A stretch of DNA of 7,954 nt from Bathymodiolus brooksi thiotrophic gill symbiont. GTDB lineage: Bacteria > Pseudomonadota > Gammaproteobacteria > PS1 > Pseudothioglobaceae. Shown piece by piece: positions 6,969 to 7,954 of the stretch. The notes beneath the pieces were generated by a model, which worked only from the letters and a program-made list of their open reading frames with translations, had not been told where the DNA came from and did not search any database. The position numbers were made by a program, and so were the translations under genes. The DNA lies in the NCBI RefSeq assembly GCF_903642095.1, contig NZ_CAHJWD020000126.1:1-7954 (forward strand), written 5' to 3'. Every line of letters starts with the position of its first letter. Positions within the stretch are counted from its first letter, which is position 1.

Positions 6969-7811
6969 GTGTTCCTAAATAACCCAGATAACTACCAATA
7001 TTGGCGAGATGAAAAACTTGCCAATGCACCGACCAAACTTGATAATTGTATTGTCGATATACAAAATCCGCTCGCCCTCACAACAGCAGAAAAAGACCAA
7101 ATCCAACGCTTGTGCCAACGCAGTAATTTTGCCCTCATTCAGACCCCAACCCAAACAGACTACAGTCATTCAACCATACAATTAAACCAACAACTGGGGT
7201 TAAATGCACCCGACCACCACCTATTTGTCAACAACGACACACTGGCACACATCACCCCCACCAACAACCAACAACAAGGCGAATTCATCCCCTACACCAC
7301 CAAACCCATCGGCTGGCACACTGATGGCTATTACAACTCTCTTGAGCAACGCATTCGCAGTTTTAGTTTATTTTGCGTCAACCCTGCCAGCAACGGCGGA
7401 GAAAACCACTGGATAGACAACGATATGCTCTACATCCTCCTCCGCCAACAAAACCCAGAAGCCGCCGACCTGCTCACCCGAACCGATGCAATGACCATCC
7501 CCGCACACAGCGAAAATGGCAAAATCTTACGCCCAAAATCAGTCGGTGCAATTTTTATGTCAGACCACAACCAACTCTATTTACGCTACACACAACGCAA
7601 AAAATATGTGCAATTTGCCGATGAAGTAATCGCAGCAGTGGCTTTATTAGATGACATTTTAGCCAAGGGCAGTGCTTATCATTTCCAGCATTTAATGGCA
7701 AAAAATCAAGGTATTATATGTAACAATATCATTCACAAACGCAGTGGCTTTGTTGATGATAAAGACAATCCACGATTGCTTTTAAGGGGGCGGTATTTTG
7801 TTAGGGTTTAG
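6969..7811 (+). CDS. TauD/TfdA-type Fe(II)/2-oxoglutarate-dependent dioxygenase
   Basis: A 280-residue protein with the features of the TauD/TfdA oxygenase superfamily, which couple 2-oxoglutarate decarboxylation to substrate hydroxylation. Seen: the Fe-binding HxD in IGWHTDGYY (His117, Asp119), the distal His256 in NNIIHKRSGF, and Arg269/Arg273 in NPRLLLRGRYF, placed like the 2-oxoglutarate carboxylate ligands. Length matches TauD (about 283). No signal peptide or membrane segment is visible, so it is probably cytoplasmic. The substrate cannot be read from the sequence; taurine use is not implied. The GTG at 6969 is the only usable start: an in-frame stop lies at 6933-6935 and no in-frame ATG occurs before residue 153. 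It has no clear Shine-Dalgarno, so expression may depend on coupling to yidC 14 bp upstream. The first half is rich in Asn, Gln, Thr and Pro, with a markedly C- and A-rich coding strand. The tail overlaps the next gene. Confidence 0.88.
   Translation: MFLNNPDNYQYWRDEKLANAPTKLDNCIVDIQNPLALTTAEKDQIQRLCQRSNFALIQTPTQTDYSHSTIQLNQQLGLNAPDHHLFVNNDTLAHITPTNNQQQGEFIPYTTKPIGWHTDGYYNSLEQRIRSFSLFCVNPASNGGENHWIDNDMLYILLRQQNPEAADLLTRTDAMTIPAHSENGKILRPKSVGAIFMSDHNQLYLRYTQRKKYVQFADEVIAAVALLDDILAKGSAYHFQHLMAKNQGIICNNIIHKRSGFVDDKDNPRLLLRGRYFVRV
7784..7790 (+). promoter_or_regulatory. Candidate ribosome binding site for the right-edge gene
   Basis: AAGGGGG lies inside the dioxygenase gene, seven bases before the TTG at 7798. 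It is the best Shine-Dalgarno-like run near the 3' end of the dioxygenase, and it supports that TTG as the start of the overlapping downstream reading frame. Confidence 0.4.
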
Positions 7812-7954
7812 AAAAAATAAAAAAATACAGTCGATAAAATTGTTATTAAAAAATATTAACTGGAAATACCTTTCTGATGAAGGCTATTTTAAAAATTCTC
7901 GCACAAACTTTAGTAAAGAAGCCTATTGGCTTCATCAAAATAAAATTGCTAAAC
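7798..7954 (+). CDS. Unidentified protein, N-terminal fragment (cut by window edge)
   Basis: An open frame of 52 codons runs from a TTG at 7798 to the window edge and overlaps the end of the dioxygenase gene by 14 bp. The translated part begins LLGFRKNKKIQSIKLLLKN (the first residue would be Met) and continues with a Tyr-, Trp- and Asn-containing stretch (NWKYLSDEGYFKNSRTNFSK, then EAYWLHQNKIAK). It has a basic start, no hydrophobic segment and no motif I recognise. Support for coding: the frame stays open across 150 bp of very AT-rich DNA, a G-rich ribosome binding site is well placed, and the residue mix is protein-like. There is no ATG near its start. It is not recognisably MnmE, the usual neighbour after yidC. 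A non-coding reading cannot be excluded from this fragment. Confidence 0.5.
   Translation, partial: MLGFRKNKKIQSIKLLLKNINWKYLSDEGYFKNSRTNFSKEAYWLHQNKIAK

Noticed and set aside
7204..7624. Two open frames of 70 and 83 residues on the plus strand within the dioxygenase gene
   Set aside because: They are Pro/Thr/Arg-rich low-complexity translations produced by the C-rich dioxygenase sequence in another frame, and have no ribosome binding sites.
7918..7933. Perfect 6-bp inverted repeat GAAGCC-TATT-GGCTTC as a possible terminator
   Set aside because: It lies inside the open frame at the right edge and is not followed by a T run on the plus strand; on the minus strand only TTTA follows. A six-base stem of this kind can arise by chance.

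Overview
The window looks like a piece of an AT-rich (about 39% GC by eye) gammaproteobacterial chromosome. YidC and YidD are close to pseudomonad and enteric forms. The DprA-Smg-TopA block and the RpmH-RnpA-YidD-YidC block are both typical of gammaproteobacteria. The low GC, compact spacing and overlapping genes would suit a sulfur-oxidiser of the SUP05/Thioglobus or mussel-symbiont type, but that placement is inference from general character, not from a diagnostic gene.

Left half, minus strand, read from 4516 down to 1: dprA (DNA processing protein), smg (DUF494), topA (DNA topoisomerase I without zinc fingers) and the first 179 codons of a Dam-type adenine methyltransferase that runs off the left edge. 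dprA, smg and topA are packed as one operon: 7 bp between dprA and smg with the Shine-Dalgarno built into the dprA stop, and a TGATG overlap between smg and topA. dam follows 37 bp after topA with no visible terminator.

A 101-bp divergent intergenic region (4517-4617) separates the two halves and carries a plausible extended -10 element on each strand.

Right half, plus strand: rpmH, rnpA, yidD, yidC, then a TauD/TfdA-type Fe(II)/2-oxoglutarate dioxygenase and the start of an unidentified gene cut by the right edge. rpmH-rnpA-yidD are joined by two successive TAATG overlaps. The block links ribosome assembly (L34), tRNA 5' maturation (RNase P protein) and inner-membrane protein insertion (YidD, YidC). 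The slot after yidC, commonly held by mnmE, is taken here by the dioxygenase.

Most of the window is housekeeping. The accessory-looking parts are the two ends: the methyltransferase on the left, and the dioxygenase plus unknown gene on the right. The most unusual whole-window signal is a shortage of GATC (7 sites by hand count against about 28 expected from base composition), which is interesting beside a GATC-type methyltransferase. No tRNA, rRNA, CRISPR array, insertion sequence or convincing terminator was seen, and no gene-free stretch exceeds about 100 bp.
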